Assembly: GCA_964345225.1 (NCBI GenBank)
Contig: CAYFQB010000011.1
Location: 1 to 64,000, forward strand
DNA: 64,000 bases
Direction: 5' to 3'
Source: CAYFQB01 sp964345225
GTDB taxonomy: Bacteria; Nitrospirota; Thermodesulfovibrionia; Thermodesulfovibrionales; UBA6898
The notes under the pieces were generated by a model, which searched no databases, was not told the DNA's origin, and worked only from the letters and a program-made list of their open reading frames with translations. The translations under genes and the position numbers were made by a program. Shown piece by piece: positions 25,387 through 34,248 of the stretch (positions within the stretch are counted from its first letter, which is position 1; each line of letters opens with the position of its first letter).

Positions 25387-26136
25387 ATGAATAGATATTT
25401 CATAGCAGCAAACTGGAAAATGAACAAAACTGCTGAAGAAACCAGAGAGTTTCTTCTCAGTTTCATTCCAGCAGTTAAAAATGTTACAGATGTTGATATT
25501 ATAATTGCACCGCCATTTACTTCATTGAATGAGGCGTACAATAAAATAAAGGGCACTAATCTACAGCTTTCTGCACAGGATGTCTATTGGGAAGAGAAGG
25601 GTGCTTATACAGGTGAAATTTCCCCTTTAATGCTTATTAATGCAGGGTGCAGGCATGTTATTATCGGACACTCAGAGAGAAGACAGTATTTTTCCGAAGA
25701 TGATTTGATTGTAAACAGGAAAATAAAGGCTGCAAGTGCAAGTGGTCTTGGTGTCATATTTTGTATCGGGGAATCCATTGAAGAGAGGGAGACAGGCAAG
25801 ACTTTTGATGTAATTAAAAAGGAGATAGAGGCCGGTCTGACCGAAGTCGACACGGAAAATCTTGTTGTTGCCTATGAGCCAATATGGGCAATCGGCACAG
25901 GGAAAACAGCAACCACCGATCAGGCACAGGAAGCACATGCATTTATAAGAGAAGTTCTAAGGGGTTTATATGGAAATAAAGCTGATGAAATTCGTATAAT
26001 ATATGGTGGAAGTGTTACTACTGATAATGTTGACAGCCTGATGGCCTGTAAGGACATTAATGGTGCTCTTGTGGGAGGCGCAAGCCTCAAACCTGAAAGT
26101 TTTTCAAGGATAGTATGTTTTAAAAGGGAGATATAA
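25387..26136 (+). CDS. tpiA: Triosephosphate isomerase
   Basis: This glycolytic and gluconeogenic enzyme interconverts DHAP and GAP. The catalytic residues are visible in AANWKMNKT (Lys), VIIGHSERR (His) and VAYEPIWAIGTGKTA (Glu), with the phosphate loop YGGSVTTDN near the C-terminus. At 249 aa it is complete. The stop overlaps the secG start (TAATG). Confidence 0.97.
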   Translation: MNRYFIAANWKMNKTAEETREFLLSFIPAVKNVTDVDIIIAPPFTSLNEAYNKIKGTNLQLSAQDVYWEEKGAYTGEISPLMLINAGCRHVIIGHSERRQYFSEDDLIVNRKIKAASASGLGVIFCIGESIEERETGKTFDVIKKEIEAGLTEVDTENLVVAYEPIWAIGTGKTATTDQAQEAHAFIREVLRGLYGNKADEIRIIYGGSVTTDNVDSLMACKDINGALVGGASLKPESFSRIVCFKREI

Positions 26137-26510
26137 TGGCAACTTTACTTTTAGTAATTCATCTGATAGTCAGCTTTTTTCTGATATTTATCGTCCTTAT
26201 TCAGAGTGGAAAGGGGGCTGAACTAGGCGCTGCTTTCGGAGGCTCAAGCCAGACCCTTTTTGGCGCTCGCGGGGCAGCTACATTTTTCAGTAAACTTACC
26301 ACTATTGCTGCAGTAGTTTTTATGCTTACCTCACTTTTGCTGGCTATTATAACTGCAAGAGGTGGTTCTGTAGTAAAACAGACTACACCTGTTGCAACAG
26401 AACAGGAAAAAAGCATTCCTGAAGATACAACAGGCCCTATACAGGGCGGGCAGCCTTTACAGCCTGCAGATCAGGGTGCTCCTGCTGAACCAGCTACACC
26501 TTCCAAGTAA
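26136..26510 (+). CDS. secG: Preprotein translocase subunit SecG
   Basis: This two-span SecYEG accessory subunit has the diagnostic FIVLIQSGKGAELGAAFGGSSQTLFG loop (about residues 20-45) between hydrophobic helices. The C-terminal 45 residues are a Pro/Ala/Gln-rich tail. Translationally coupled to tpiA, as in many bacteria. Confidence 0.95.
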   Translation: MATLLLVIHLIVSFFLIFIVLIQSGKGAELGAAFGGSSQTLFGARGAATFFSKLTTIAAVVFMLTSLLLAIITARGGSVVKQTTPVATEQEKSIPEDTTGPIQGGQPLQPADQGAPAEPATPSK

Positions 26511-26662
26511 TGATTTTCAATTCAGCTTAAAATATTAAAAAGACTGGTTTTTTCAATTGTTGTTTTATTTATTTTAAGCTTCAAAAGGCAAATTCCATAA
26601 TTAACTATTTTATCTTAATTCGATTTAATATATAATTTAAAAAAGAAAGGGGGATAAGATTT

Positions 26663-27670
26663 ATGGAGCAAAAAACACCATTTGAATTAAAAAATATTCG
26701 ACCGCCTGATCTTAAGGATATTAAAATACCCAGCATAAATGTAAAGATAATTACTAATATAGTAATAGTAGTCCTTCTGGTTTTATTTCTGTATTCAACA
26801 CTTTTCACCATAGATCCTGAAGAAGTCGGGGTAATCCTGAGATTCGGGGAATATACACGCACAGTGAATCCTGGCTTAAATTACAAGCTGCCGTTTAGAA
26901 TCGAACAGGTGTACAAGGTGCCTGTCGAGAGACAGAAAAAGCTCGAATTCGGTTTTCGTACACGCACACCTGGTGTGAGAACACAGTATTCTGCAAGAGG
27001 CTATCTGGAGGAGTCTTTAATGTTGACTGGAGATCTCAATGCTGCCGAGGTAGAATGGATTGTACAATACCGTATCAAGGATCCCTATAAATACTTGTTC
27101 CGTGTAAGAAATGCTGAACAGACCTTTCGTGATATCAATGAAGCGGTTACACGTGAGGTTGTTGGTGACCGCACAGTTGACGAGGTAATAACCATTGGCC
27201 GTAAGGAAGTTGCCAGCACTGTTGCCATGAAACTTCAGGAATTAAGCGATCAATATGAACTGGGATTAAAAGTGGATCAGGTGGTACTTCAGGATGTGAA
27301 CCCGCCAGAACCGGTTAAACCAGCCTTTAATGAAGTCAATGAAGCGCAGCAGGAGCGGGAGAAACTGATTAATCAGGCTAAATCCGAATATAACAGAATA
27401 ATCCCGAGGGCACGGGGCGAGGCAGCAAAAACAATTGAAGAATCTAGAGGATATGCACTCGAACGTGTTAACAGGGCACGGGGCGAGGCAGCGAAATTCA
27501 ATGCCGTTTTTAAGGAGTATATCAAAGCAAAAGAAGTTACACGACAGCGTATTTATCTGGAGACAATGAATGAAATTCTAAGAAAAGTCGGGAGAAAGTT
27601 GATTACTGATGAGGAAGCCACCGGGATATTGCCATTATTCCAGCTTGAGAAGGGAGGGGATAAAAAATGA
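26663..27670 (+). CDS. hflK: HflK-type SPFH membrane protein
   Basis: This 335-aa band-7/SPFH protein forms with HflC a membrane assembly that modulates the FtsH protease. It has one N-terminal transmembrane segment (about residues 31-50), then EEVGVILRFGEYTRTVNPGLNYKLPF and a long coiled-coil region with EREKLINQAKSEYNRIIPRARGEA. Strong Shine-Dalgarno (AAAGGGGGA). It overlaps hflC by four bases (ATGA). Confidence 0.92.
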   Translation: MEQKTPFELKNIRPPDLKDIKIPSINVKIITNIVIVVLLVLFLYSTLFTIDPEEVGVILRFGEYTRTVNPGLNYKLPFRIEQVYKVPVERQKKLEFGFRTRTPGVRTQYSARGYLEESLMLTGDLNAAEVEWIVQYRIKDPYKYLFRVRNAEQTFRDINEAVTREVVGDRTVDEVITIGRKEVASTVAMKLQELSDQYELGLKVDQVVLQDVNPPEPVKPAFNEVNEAQQEREKLINQAKSEYNRIIPRARGEAAKTIEESRGYALERVNRARGEAAKFNAVFKEYIKAKEVTRQRIYLETMNEILRKVGRKLITDEEATGILPLFQLEKGGDKK

Positions 27671-28620
27671 AGAATACAAAATATATAGTTATTGCACTGT
27701 TTGTATTTATCATCCTGGGCGTAGTTCTATCATCTGCTTTTATTGTAAACGAAACAGAGCAGGTGATCATTACACAGTTTGGCAAACCGGTGCGCGAGCC
27801 GATTATAACTCCTGGCATAAAATTCAAGATACCCTTTATACAGAAAGCTAATTTCTTCGAAAAGCGTTTTCTGGAATGGGATGGCGATCCCAATGAGGTT
27901 CCAACAAAAGATAAAAGGTTTATCTGGGTAGATACGTATGCACGCTGGCACATAAAAGACCCGTTACTGTTCTTTCGGCGCGTGCAGAACGAACGGCGTG
28001 CCCTATCCCGTCTGAGTGATATTTTAGACGGTGAGACCCGGAATGCAATTGCCAAACACGAACTGGTCGAGATAGTCCGTTCAACGAACCGGGAATATCA
28101 AACATCTGAAGAATTAAAAGACGAAAAAGATGCCATAACTTTCGTTAAAATTAAAGATGGCAGGGAAAAAATAACGCGTTCTATTATTGAAGCTGCAGCT
28201 GGGCGTACACTGGAACTCGGGATTGAACTGCTCGACCTTAGATTCAAAAGAATCAATTACGTTGAAGAAGTTCAAAAGAAGATATACGAAAGGATGATTA
28301 CTGAGCGTAAACGGATCGCCGATAAATTTCGTTCTGAAGGGCAGGGGGAAGCCTCTATAATTTTGGGTAATAAAGAACGCGAGCTAAAGAAAATACAATC
28401 AGAAGCATATAGAACTGCACAGACGATTAAGGGTAAGGCTGATGCTGAAGCTACTGCTATATATGCTAAAGCATATAACCAGAGTCCTGAAGCAAGGGAT
28501 TTCTACCGCTTTTTGAAGACCATGGAGACCTATAACACAACATTATCTGAGAAGGACTGGCTGATTCTATCCACAAAAGGGGATTTCTACAAATACCTTC
28601 AGAAACAAACAGGGAAATAG
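27667..28620 (+). CDS. hflC: HflC-type SPFH membrane protein
   Basis: This is the 317-aa partner of HflK. It has an N-terminal membrane anchor (about residues 6-25), VNETEQVIITQFGKPV and a coiled-coil C-terminal half (RKRIADKFRSEGQGEA..IKGKADAEATAIYAKAY) typical of HflC. Overlapping start with hflK indicates coupled translation. A terminator follows at 28628. Confidence 0.93.
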   Translation: MKNTKYIVIALFVFIILGVVLSSAFIVNETEQVIITQFGKPVREPIITPGIKFKIPFIQKANFFEKRFLEWDGDPNEVPTKDKRFIWVDTYARWHIKDPLLFFRRVQNERRALSRLSDILDGETRNAIAKHELVEIVRSTNREYQTSEELKDEKDAITFVKIKDGREKITRSIIEAAAGRTLELGIELLDLRFKRINYVEEVQKKIYERMITERKRIADKFRSEGQGEASIILGNKERELKKIQSEAYRTAQTIKGKADAEATAIYAKAYNQSPEARDFYRFLKTMETYNTTLSEKDWLILSTKGDFYKYLQKQTGK

Positions 28621-28627
28621 ATAATGT

Positions 28628-28657
28628 AATCCATCCCTATTATTAGGGATGGATTTT
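28628..28657 (+). terminator. Rho-independent terminator after hflC
   Basis: A stem AATCCATCCCTA / TAGGGATGGATT with a small TTAT-like loop is followed by TTTTT. It starts eight bases after the hflC stop. Confidence 0.85.
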
Positions 28658-28862
28658 TCCTTAGCTCTAGGTCAGAGAATTTTAAAAAATTGTGCCGCAG
28701 ATATTAATCTTTTCCGTAGTCCATGAAAGAACAACCAGTAAGTACGGACTGAGGGGTATAAGATATGTGTATAGGGAATAATTCGAAAAAGCTTAAGCAA
28801 TTACTTTAAGATGGTCACCATAATTAGCTAATAATAAATAATAATAATATGGAGGTTTAATT

Positions 28863-29183
28863 ATGACAAAATTACCAAAACAGTATTTAAGTATCAAAAA
28901 AAGATTTAAGAACTATTTTACTGCTGTTGATAACCTGGGAAAGGTAACAAGGTCAGCCGGGCCTCTTAATAAAAAAACTTCCCATCTAATACAATTGGCG
29001 GCTGCTACTGCCATAAGGTCAGAAGGCTCTGTACATTCTCATACAAGAAGGGCGCTTGAATCAGGGGCAAAACCTGAGGAGATTTATCATGCAATAATCA
29101 TCCTGACAAGTACAATAGGATTCCCCACGGTCTCTGCTGCAATGAGCTGGGCTGATGATATTATTAAAAACCAGAAAAAGTAG
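28863..29183 (+). CDS. Carboxymuconolactone-decarboxylase (AhpD-like) family protein
   Basis: This 106-aa all-helical protein belongs to the CMD/AhpD family. The motif region EGSVHSHTRRALESGAKPEEI lacks the CXXC of true AhpD, having Ser-Val-His-Ser-His instead, so peroxidase activity is unlikely; the function is unknown. Good Shine-Dalgarno (GGAGG, 28852-28856). Monocistronic; a family-2 repeat begins right at its stop codon. Confidence 0.82.
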   Translation: MTKLPKQYLSIKKRFKNYFTAVDNLGKVTRSAGPLNKKTSHLIQLAAATAIRSEGSVHSHTRRALESGAKPEEIYHAIIILTSTIGFPTVSAAMSWADDIIKNQKK

Positions 29184-29245
29184 GAAGTAGGAAGTAAAAA
29201 GAACGCTATGCGCCAAGCGCTCTGCGCTTTGCGAATAGTAAGATA
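29175..29245. repeat. Short family-2 repeat (copy 3)
   Basis: Starting in the last codons of the CMD gene, units AAGTAGGAAGTAGGAAGTAA are followed by the conserved AAGAACGCTATGCGCCAAGC / GCTCTGCGCTTTGCG unit. It ends at the stop codon of the minus-strand transporter gene. Confidence 0.65.
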
Positions 29246-30433
29246 CTAAATTTCGATATTTCTCCACCTGATCAGGTACATAACTATTATTCCGGAGAAA
29301 AATGCAATTGCCATGTTTGTTGTTGCAAGGCCGATTCCAGCAATAAGAAATGATATAAAGAAATCTCTTTTTTCTTTTAGATCCCTTATTAATAATGCAA
29401 GTTCTAATCCTGCAAAGAGTAAAAGGACACCAAGTATGGCGTTTGGTATAGAGGAGAGAAGAGAAATGCCGATTTTGCCAAATACTAATGCTGTTATTAA
29501 AAAAATAGAACCTATCATTATGTTAGAACCACCGGTCCTGGCGCCGAACCTGTAGTGAGCTGCAAGTCCTCCTGCTCCATGACACATTGGCATGCCTGCA
29601 ACTGCACCGGTCAGAATATTCATTAATCCCATACTGACCCCGAAGGCCCTGTAAGTTGTCTTTCTTGTAAGCTCACCTTTGCCAAAAAGGGCAAAACATG
29701 TGTCTGCTGTTCCCATAACGGCATTGCCAAGGGTTAATGGTATCTGAGGTATTACCAGAAGAATCAATGCATTAATAAAATCACTTGTCGATGGTTTTAC
29801 AATTTCTATTGTTGTCGGACCAAGTGTAAGATTTACTCCTTTCAATGAGCCAGATATAATACCTGTAACAATTCCGGCAGTCACAATTAAAATTGCTGCT
29901 GGAAAACGCTTGCTTGATATAAATAAAAGTACAATAATAACACCCAAAATACCGATTATGAGATTGTATGATATACCGAAAAAAGTGAGATGTTCACCGG
30001 TTCCTTGAATTAAAAGATCAGGTCTAAGTATGAAACTGATCCCTTTGTTAATAAGAATGAAACCAAGTCCAACCTGAATCCCCCGCATGATAGGTTTTGT
30101 AAAGAATTTGGCGAGCCAGTTTATGAGTCCAGTAACAGCAAGTAAAAGTAAAATTATCCCGAAGATGACCCCGGCGGCTCCCATAACAGAAAGCGTTATC
30201 TTTTCAGGATATGCAATTGCTATTGCTGATACTACCTTTAATGGCTGAACAGGTATAGGGAGTTTAAAGTAAATTCCGCTTAATATATAGTAAAGGCCGA
30301 CCATTAAAAGTACTGAAGAGACACTCAGTCCCGTGATAACCATGAGTGCCACAGATAGAGGGATTAATGTACCCAGGTCACCCAGAGAGCCTGCAAACTC
30401 AACCCTGTCAAACTTATAAGTACCAATCTGCAT
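29246..30433 (-). CDS. MOT1-type sulfate/molybdate transporter-like membrane protein
   Basis: This 395-aa protein has about ten to eleven hydrophobic segments. It has the MOT1-family pattern: an N-terminal EFAGSLGDLGTLIPL, then KLPIPVQPLKV, and a repeat-related region ... GNAVMGTADTCFALFG and MPMCHGAGGLAAHYRFGARTGGSN. Members transport molybdate or sulfate. No molybdate regulator or cofactor genes are adjacent, so the substrate is uncertain. No strong Shine-Dalgarno is seen. Confidence 0.85.
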   Translation of the reverse strand: MQIGTYKFDRVEFAGSLGDLGTLIPLSVALMVITGLSVSSVLLMVGLYYILSGIYFKLPIPVQPLKVVSAIAIAYPEKITLSVMGAAGVIFGIILLLLAVTGLINWLAKFFTKPIMRGIQVGLGFILINKGISFILRPDLLIQGTGEHLTFFGISYNLIIGILGVIIVLLFISSKRFPAAILIVTAGIVTGIISGSLKGVNLTLGPTTIEIVKPSTSDFINALILLVIPQIPLTLGNAVMGTADTCFALFGKGELTRKTTYRAFGVSMGLMNILTGAVAGMPMCHGAGGLAAHYRFGARTGGSNIMIGSIFLITALVFGKIGISLLSSIPNAILGVLLLFAGLELALLIRDLKEKRDFFISFLIAGIGLATTNMAIAFFSGIIVMYLIRWRNIEI

Positions 30434-30644
30434 AATTTTAGTTATAGTACACTATTACTGCTCGTATATACTATATTAGGTCTTTCAGATGAAATTATAT
30501 CAAAAATATCAGAAGTGGATCGAAATTTATTAGTAGAAATATAGGGTTTTTGAAAATAAATTATTTGCAGCTATAGATCTGGAAAGGCGAAATATTTATT
30601 AGTTTTAAATAAATTTTTGTTATGTTTATCCCTGTCCATTTTGA

Positions 30645-32168
30645 TTAAAGTAAAATCCACTGCCCGACAGTTTCGACTGCTCGGTCAGCACCGAAATGAT
30701 CGGTAAATATGTGGAAATAGTAGAGCTCCTCCTTGCTCCTGATCATTGGATATCTTGACTTTGTTTTGACGAACTCCTCATCGCTGATCAAATTGTCGAA
30801 GTAACTGGAAAGAACAGCTGCCGAGCCTGATCCCTGAGAAAATTCCTGCTTTGATCGCCATGTAATAGCTTCAGGCAGAAAGTCCTCATAGGCTTTTCTG
30901 AATATCCATTTTTCTATTTTTTGTTCCCCTGAAGGTTTCTGCTTGAATTCTGGAGGAATCCTGAGCGAGTAATTAAGCAGTTCTCCGGATATCAGGGGAG
31001 CAACAACACGTACGGAATGACACTGGTTCATCCGGTCAAGCCTCAAAGAGGCATTATTATGCAGAAAATTTAGACATTCAATCTGACGGTGATATAATTC
31101 TTTGGCAGGGAAGTCTTTAAGATAGTTATAGCCACAAAATACCTCATCACCACCTTCACCGGAAAGCAGTAACTCGATTCCATGGCTTTTTGCAAAACCT
31201 GAGATTAGGTAATTTGATACAGAACTTCTGACCAGCGAAGGATCAAAAGACTCAAGATAATAAATAACTTCTGGAAGAACCTCAAGAACCTGCTCAAGGT
31301 TTACGATTAACTCATGATGGTCAGAGCCGATGTGTCTTGACATAATACGGGCATTCTGAATATCTCCGCTTTCACCAACACCAATTGCAAAGGTCTTTAA
31401 TCTGGCATCAGCACCAAAATTTTCCTTGTAGATTTCATTAGCCAGATAGCCTATTACGCTGCTGTCCATACCGCCGCTGAGCAGTGCAGCCGTCGGCACA
31501 GAAAAGTCAACCCGGCTACGAATACTTCTTTTTATGATGTCTCTTATATCATCTGCGATCTGTTTGATATCAGTATTAATGACCTCTGGAAGATCTTTTG
31601 ACAATTCGGCAAAGCGGGACAAACGGCCACTGCTGTCCATGTAATGACCCGGCGGGAATTCGTTGATGTCGTCGGTTACTGCAGCAAGGCTTTTGAGTTC
31701 AGATGCGAGATATAGGCCATTATCCTTTTTTCCATAGAATAGTGTTTTGATTCCCAAAAGATCTCTGGCCGCAAAGAGCTCTTTACCATTTGATATTACA
31801 AATGCAAAGATGGCATCACCAAGATACTGAAATATTCTGTTACCGTATTTATTGTATAGTTGAAGTAGCAGTTGTTCTTCTGTAATATGACCGTCATTAA
31901 ATGTATGTTTAAAGGTCGGCTCATTCAAGTTCCCAATCTGGCCGTCATAGCATATTTTAAGGCATTTATTTTGTGTGCACGATACCGGAATCTGAATCGT
32001 TTCTTTTTTGTCTGCCGGAAAATCTGCTTTAAGATAATTTTGAGCCATTATTGTCTGTTCAATCTGACAGGAACCGGAAAGATAAGGTCCTCTATGTTTG
32101 ATTTTTTTAAACATCTTATCTGCATCTTTTTTATTTGGATGTCCATATAAAACCACAAAACCACTCAT
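30645..32168 (-). CDS. Asparagine synthetase B-like enzyme lacking the glutaminase Cys2
   Basis: This 507-aa protein has the AsnB layout: an N-terminal Ntn-type domain (about residues 1-200, including IKHRGPYLSG, ARDLLGIKTLFYG, LASELKSL) and a C-terminal synthetase domain with the PP-loop ALLSGGMDSSVIGYLA (about 228-243) and SGEGGDEVFCGYNYL. The N-terminus is MSGFVVLYG instead of MCGI, so the catalytic cysteine of the glutaminase is replaced by Ser. It may use free ammonia or catalyse a different amide-forming reaction, as in beta-lactam-synthetase-like relatives. Divergent from the OpuC importer genes; the spacer 32169-32503 is AT-rich with no feature I can support. Confidence 0.82.
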   Translation of the reverse strand: MSGFVVLYGHPNKKDADKMFKKIKHRGPYLSGSCQIEQTIMAQNYLKADFPADKKETIQIPVSCTQNKCLKICYDGQIGNLNEPTFKHTFNDGHITEEQLLLQLYNKYGNRIFQYLGDAIFAFVISNGKELFAARDLLGIKTLFYGKKDNGLYLASELKSLAAVTDDINEFPPGHYMDSSGRLSRFAELSKDLPEVINTDIKQIADDIRDIIKRSIRSRVDFSVPTAALLSGGMDSSVIGYLANEIYKENFGADARLKTFAIGVGESGDIQNARIMSRHIGSDHHELIVNLEQVLEVLPEVIYYLESFDPSLVRSSVSNYLISGFAKSHGIELLLSGEGGDEVFCGYNYLKDFPAKELYHRQIECLNFLHNNASLRLDRMNQCHSVRVVAPLISGELLNYSLRIPPEFKQKPSGEQKIEKWIFRKAYEDFLPEAITWRSKQEFSQGSGSAAVLSSYFDNLISDEEFVKTKSRYPMIRSKEELYYFHIFTDHFGADRAVETVGQWILL

Positions 32169-32503
32169 AAATACCCCTGAAATATCTTAATATTTAACAT
32201 AATTTTGCTGTTTTAAGGATCTGTCTTTATCTGAACTTTAAAGGCAATATTTTATAATGATAAATTTATAGTCGTATTGAGCATAAACTGAAGCATAATT
32301 TTGCGATAATGGGTACTTTTGATTGATTTAAAAAAGTTATTGGATTCAGTAGTATAGGTTATATTTAGGTAATAAATCAACTAAATGTCTATGAATCTTT
32401 ATTATGTCCTTATATATAGGCGGTTTTTTTCATATATTTTAAGAAATGAATTTAGATTTATGGAGAAATTTAAGTATAATTATTAGCAATAGTTGTTTCA
32501 TTG
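32169..32503. other. Intergenic spacer without recognised feature
   Basis: This is the divergent spacer between the AsnB-like gene and opuCA. It is very AT-rich. I see no convincing promoter pair, hairpin or ORF beyond a weak GGGGT before the AsnB-like start, although regulation of the two divergent units must lie here. Confidence 0.4.
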
Positions 32504-33472
32504 ATGGAAAAAATTATATTTAATAACGTCTCCAAGAGATTCAATGGAATTTTGGCAGTCAAGGCGCTCTCCTTTTCTGTCAGTGAAGGAGAGATACTTG
32601 TTCTTTTAGGGACAAGCGGTTGCGGGAAAACAACCACCCTTAAAATGATAAACCGGCTGACTGATCCCTCAGAAGGTGAGATTTCAATAGACGGCATAAA
32701 TATCTCAGATTACAATCCAATAGAACTTCGCCGCAATATAGGTTATGTAATACAGTCAATTGGACTTTTTCCGCATCTTACCATTTCAAGTAATATAAGT
32801 GTCATACCAGAGCTCATGCACTGGACTAAGGAGAAAATAAAAAGCCGTGTAGATGATCTACTGTCCATGGTCGGGCTGAATCCCGCTACATATCGTGATC
32901 GCTTCCCCGCAGAGCTTTCCGGCGGTCAGCAGCAGCGTGTTGGCGTTGCAAGGGCACTCGCAGCAGATCCTCCTATTGTCTTGATGGACGAACCCTTCGG
33001 AGCACTTGATCCTATAACACGGGAACAGCTACAGAACGAATTCCTGACACTTTTGCATGAAATTAAAAAGACAATTGTCTTTGTTACACATGATATCCTT
33101 GAGGCCGTCAAAATAGCAGACAGGATAGCAATAATGGACAGGGGGGAGATTTTACAGATTGGAAGCCCTAAAGAGATAATTGAAAAGCCTGCTAACAGTT
33201 TTATCCTCGAATTTCTTGGAAAACACCATTTTCACCTCAGCCTGCTAATGATAAAACTTGAAGAAATAATGACTGATATCGGCGAAATTACTGACAGGAT
33301 GCATGATATAGAGAAGATTGCTCATCTTAGGCCGGATGAGACAATACTTGATGCACTTAACTTTTTCAAGCATTCTGTTAGCGATATCATAGCTGTAAGG
33401 GGATACGATAACATAATAAAAGGCATCGTTAAGAAGGAGAAAATCCGGGAGAGGGTCATAAAAAGTTTTTAA
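32504..33472 (+). CDS. opuCA: OpuCA/ProV-type glycine betaine/choline ABC transporter ATPase
   Basis: This ATP-binding subunit energises quaternary-amine import. It has Walker A LGTSGCGKTTTLK, Q-loop, signature LSGGQQQRVGVARALAADP and Walker B IVLMDEPFGALD, followed by the VFVTHDILEAVKIADRIAIM switch. The C-terminal roughly 70 residues look like one degenerate CBS-type unit (LRPDETILDALNFFKHSVSDIIAV) where OpuCA proteins usually carry two CBS domains for osmosensing. I start at ATG 32504; a TTG directly precedes it. Followed by permease and binding-protein genes. Confidence 0.9.
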   Translation: MEKIIFNNVSKRFNGILAVKALSFSVSEGEILVLLGTSGCGKTTTLKMINRLTDPSEGEISIDGINISDYNPIELRRNIGYVIQSIGLFPHLTISSNISVIPELMHWTKEKIKSRVDDLLSMVGLNPATYRDRFPAELSGGQQQRVGVARALAADPPIVLMDEPFGALDPITREQLQNEFLTLLHEIKKTIVFVTHDILEAVKIADRIAIMDRGEILQIGSPKEIIEKPANSFILEFLGKHHFHLSLLMIKLEEIMTDIGEITDRMHDIEKIAHLRPDETILDALNFFKHSVSDIIAVRGYDNIIKGIVKKEKIRERVIKSF

Positions 33473-33479
33473 ATATTGG

Positions 33480-33553
33480 ATAAACTCCGTTGAAAGAACG
33501 GGACTTTTCCCCCATTAGATAAAGATAACGGCACTTTCTAAAGGGGTGAACTT
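33480..33553. repeat. Family-1 repeat inside the opuC operon
   Basis: AAACTCCGTTGAAAGAACGG, then CCCCATTAGATAAAG and CTTTCTAAAGGGGTGAAC, lie in the 104-base gap between opuCA and opuCB. It looks like a diverged copy of the family with doubled arms. Confidence 0.6.
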
Positions 33554-33576
33554 CAAGATTCTTTAATGTTAAATCA

Positions 33577-34230
33577 ATGAATGAACTGAACATTTTTTTT
33601 GACAGATACGGTAATGATATCCTCAGATTGACGGTTGAACATTTTGAACTGGTTGCAATATCGGTTGGAGCTGCAATATTGTTCTCGGTGCCTACAGGTA
33701 TTATCCTTACAAGATCGAGAAAGATGGCTTCACCGGTTCTGGCTTTTGCTGCAGCAGTTCAGACAATCCCGAGCCTTGCGCTTTTCGGTCTGGTAATACC
33801 TATTCTCATGGCAGTCAACCTTCCCATTATAGGCTGGGTGCCTGCACTCCTTGCACTCTTTCTATATGCACTTCTCCCCATACTCAGAAATACCTACACA
33901 GGGATTCGCCAGGTTGATCTTGCAGTCCTTGAAGCAGCCACCGGTATGGGTATGACTGATATGCAGATTCTATGGAGAATAGAAATTCCGCTATCAATGC
34001 CGGTTATAATGGCAGGAATAAGGACTTCGACTGTAATAAGCGTTGGGGTTGCAACACTGGCTGCACTGATAGGGGCAGGGGGACTTGGAGAGCTTATATT
34101 TAGCGGCCTCAGGACGATAAATTACAAACTGATGCTGGCAGGAGCAATACCTTCAGCCCTGCTTGCACTTTTTCTTGATTTCTTAATAGGAAAAATTGAG
34201 ATGTTATTGAGACCAAAAGGACTAAAATAA
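33577..34230 (+). CDS. opuCB: OpuCB/ProW-type ABC transporter permease
   Basis: This 217-aa permease has about six transmembrane segments. It carries the BPD_transp_1 features: SRKMASPVLAFAAAVQTIPSLALFGLVIPI and an EAATGMGMTDMQILWRIEIPLSMPVIMAGIRTS coupling loop that docks to the ATPase. It is family-typical for the betaine/carnitine/choline class. Its stop directly abuts the next gene's first possible ATG. Confidence 0.9.
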   Translation: MNELNIFFDRYGNDILRLTVEHFELVAISVGAAILFSVPTGIILTRSRKMASPVLAFAAAVQTIPSLALFGLVIPILMAVNLPIIGWVPALLALFLYALLPILRNTYTGIRQVDLAVLEAATGMGMTDMQILWRIEIPLSMPVIMAGIRTSTVISVGVATLAALIGAGGLGELIFSGLRTINYKLMLAGAIPSALLALFLDFLIGKIEMLLRPKGLK

Positions 34231-34248
34231 ATGAAAGAAGGTATTAAA

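Noticed and set aside
28863..29183. AhpD peroxidase activity
   Set aside because: The CXXC redox motif is replaced by Ser-Val-His-Ser, so only the fold family can be claimed.
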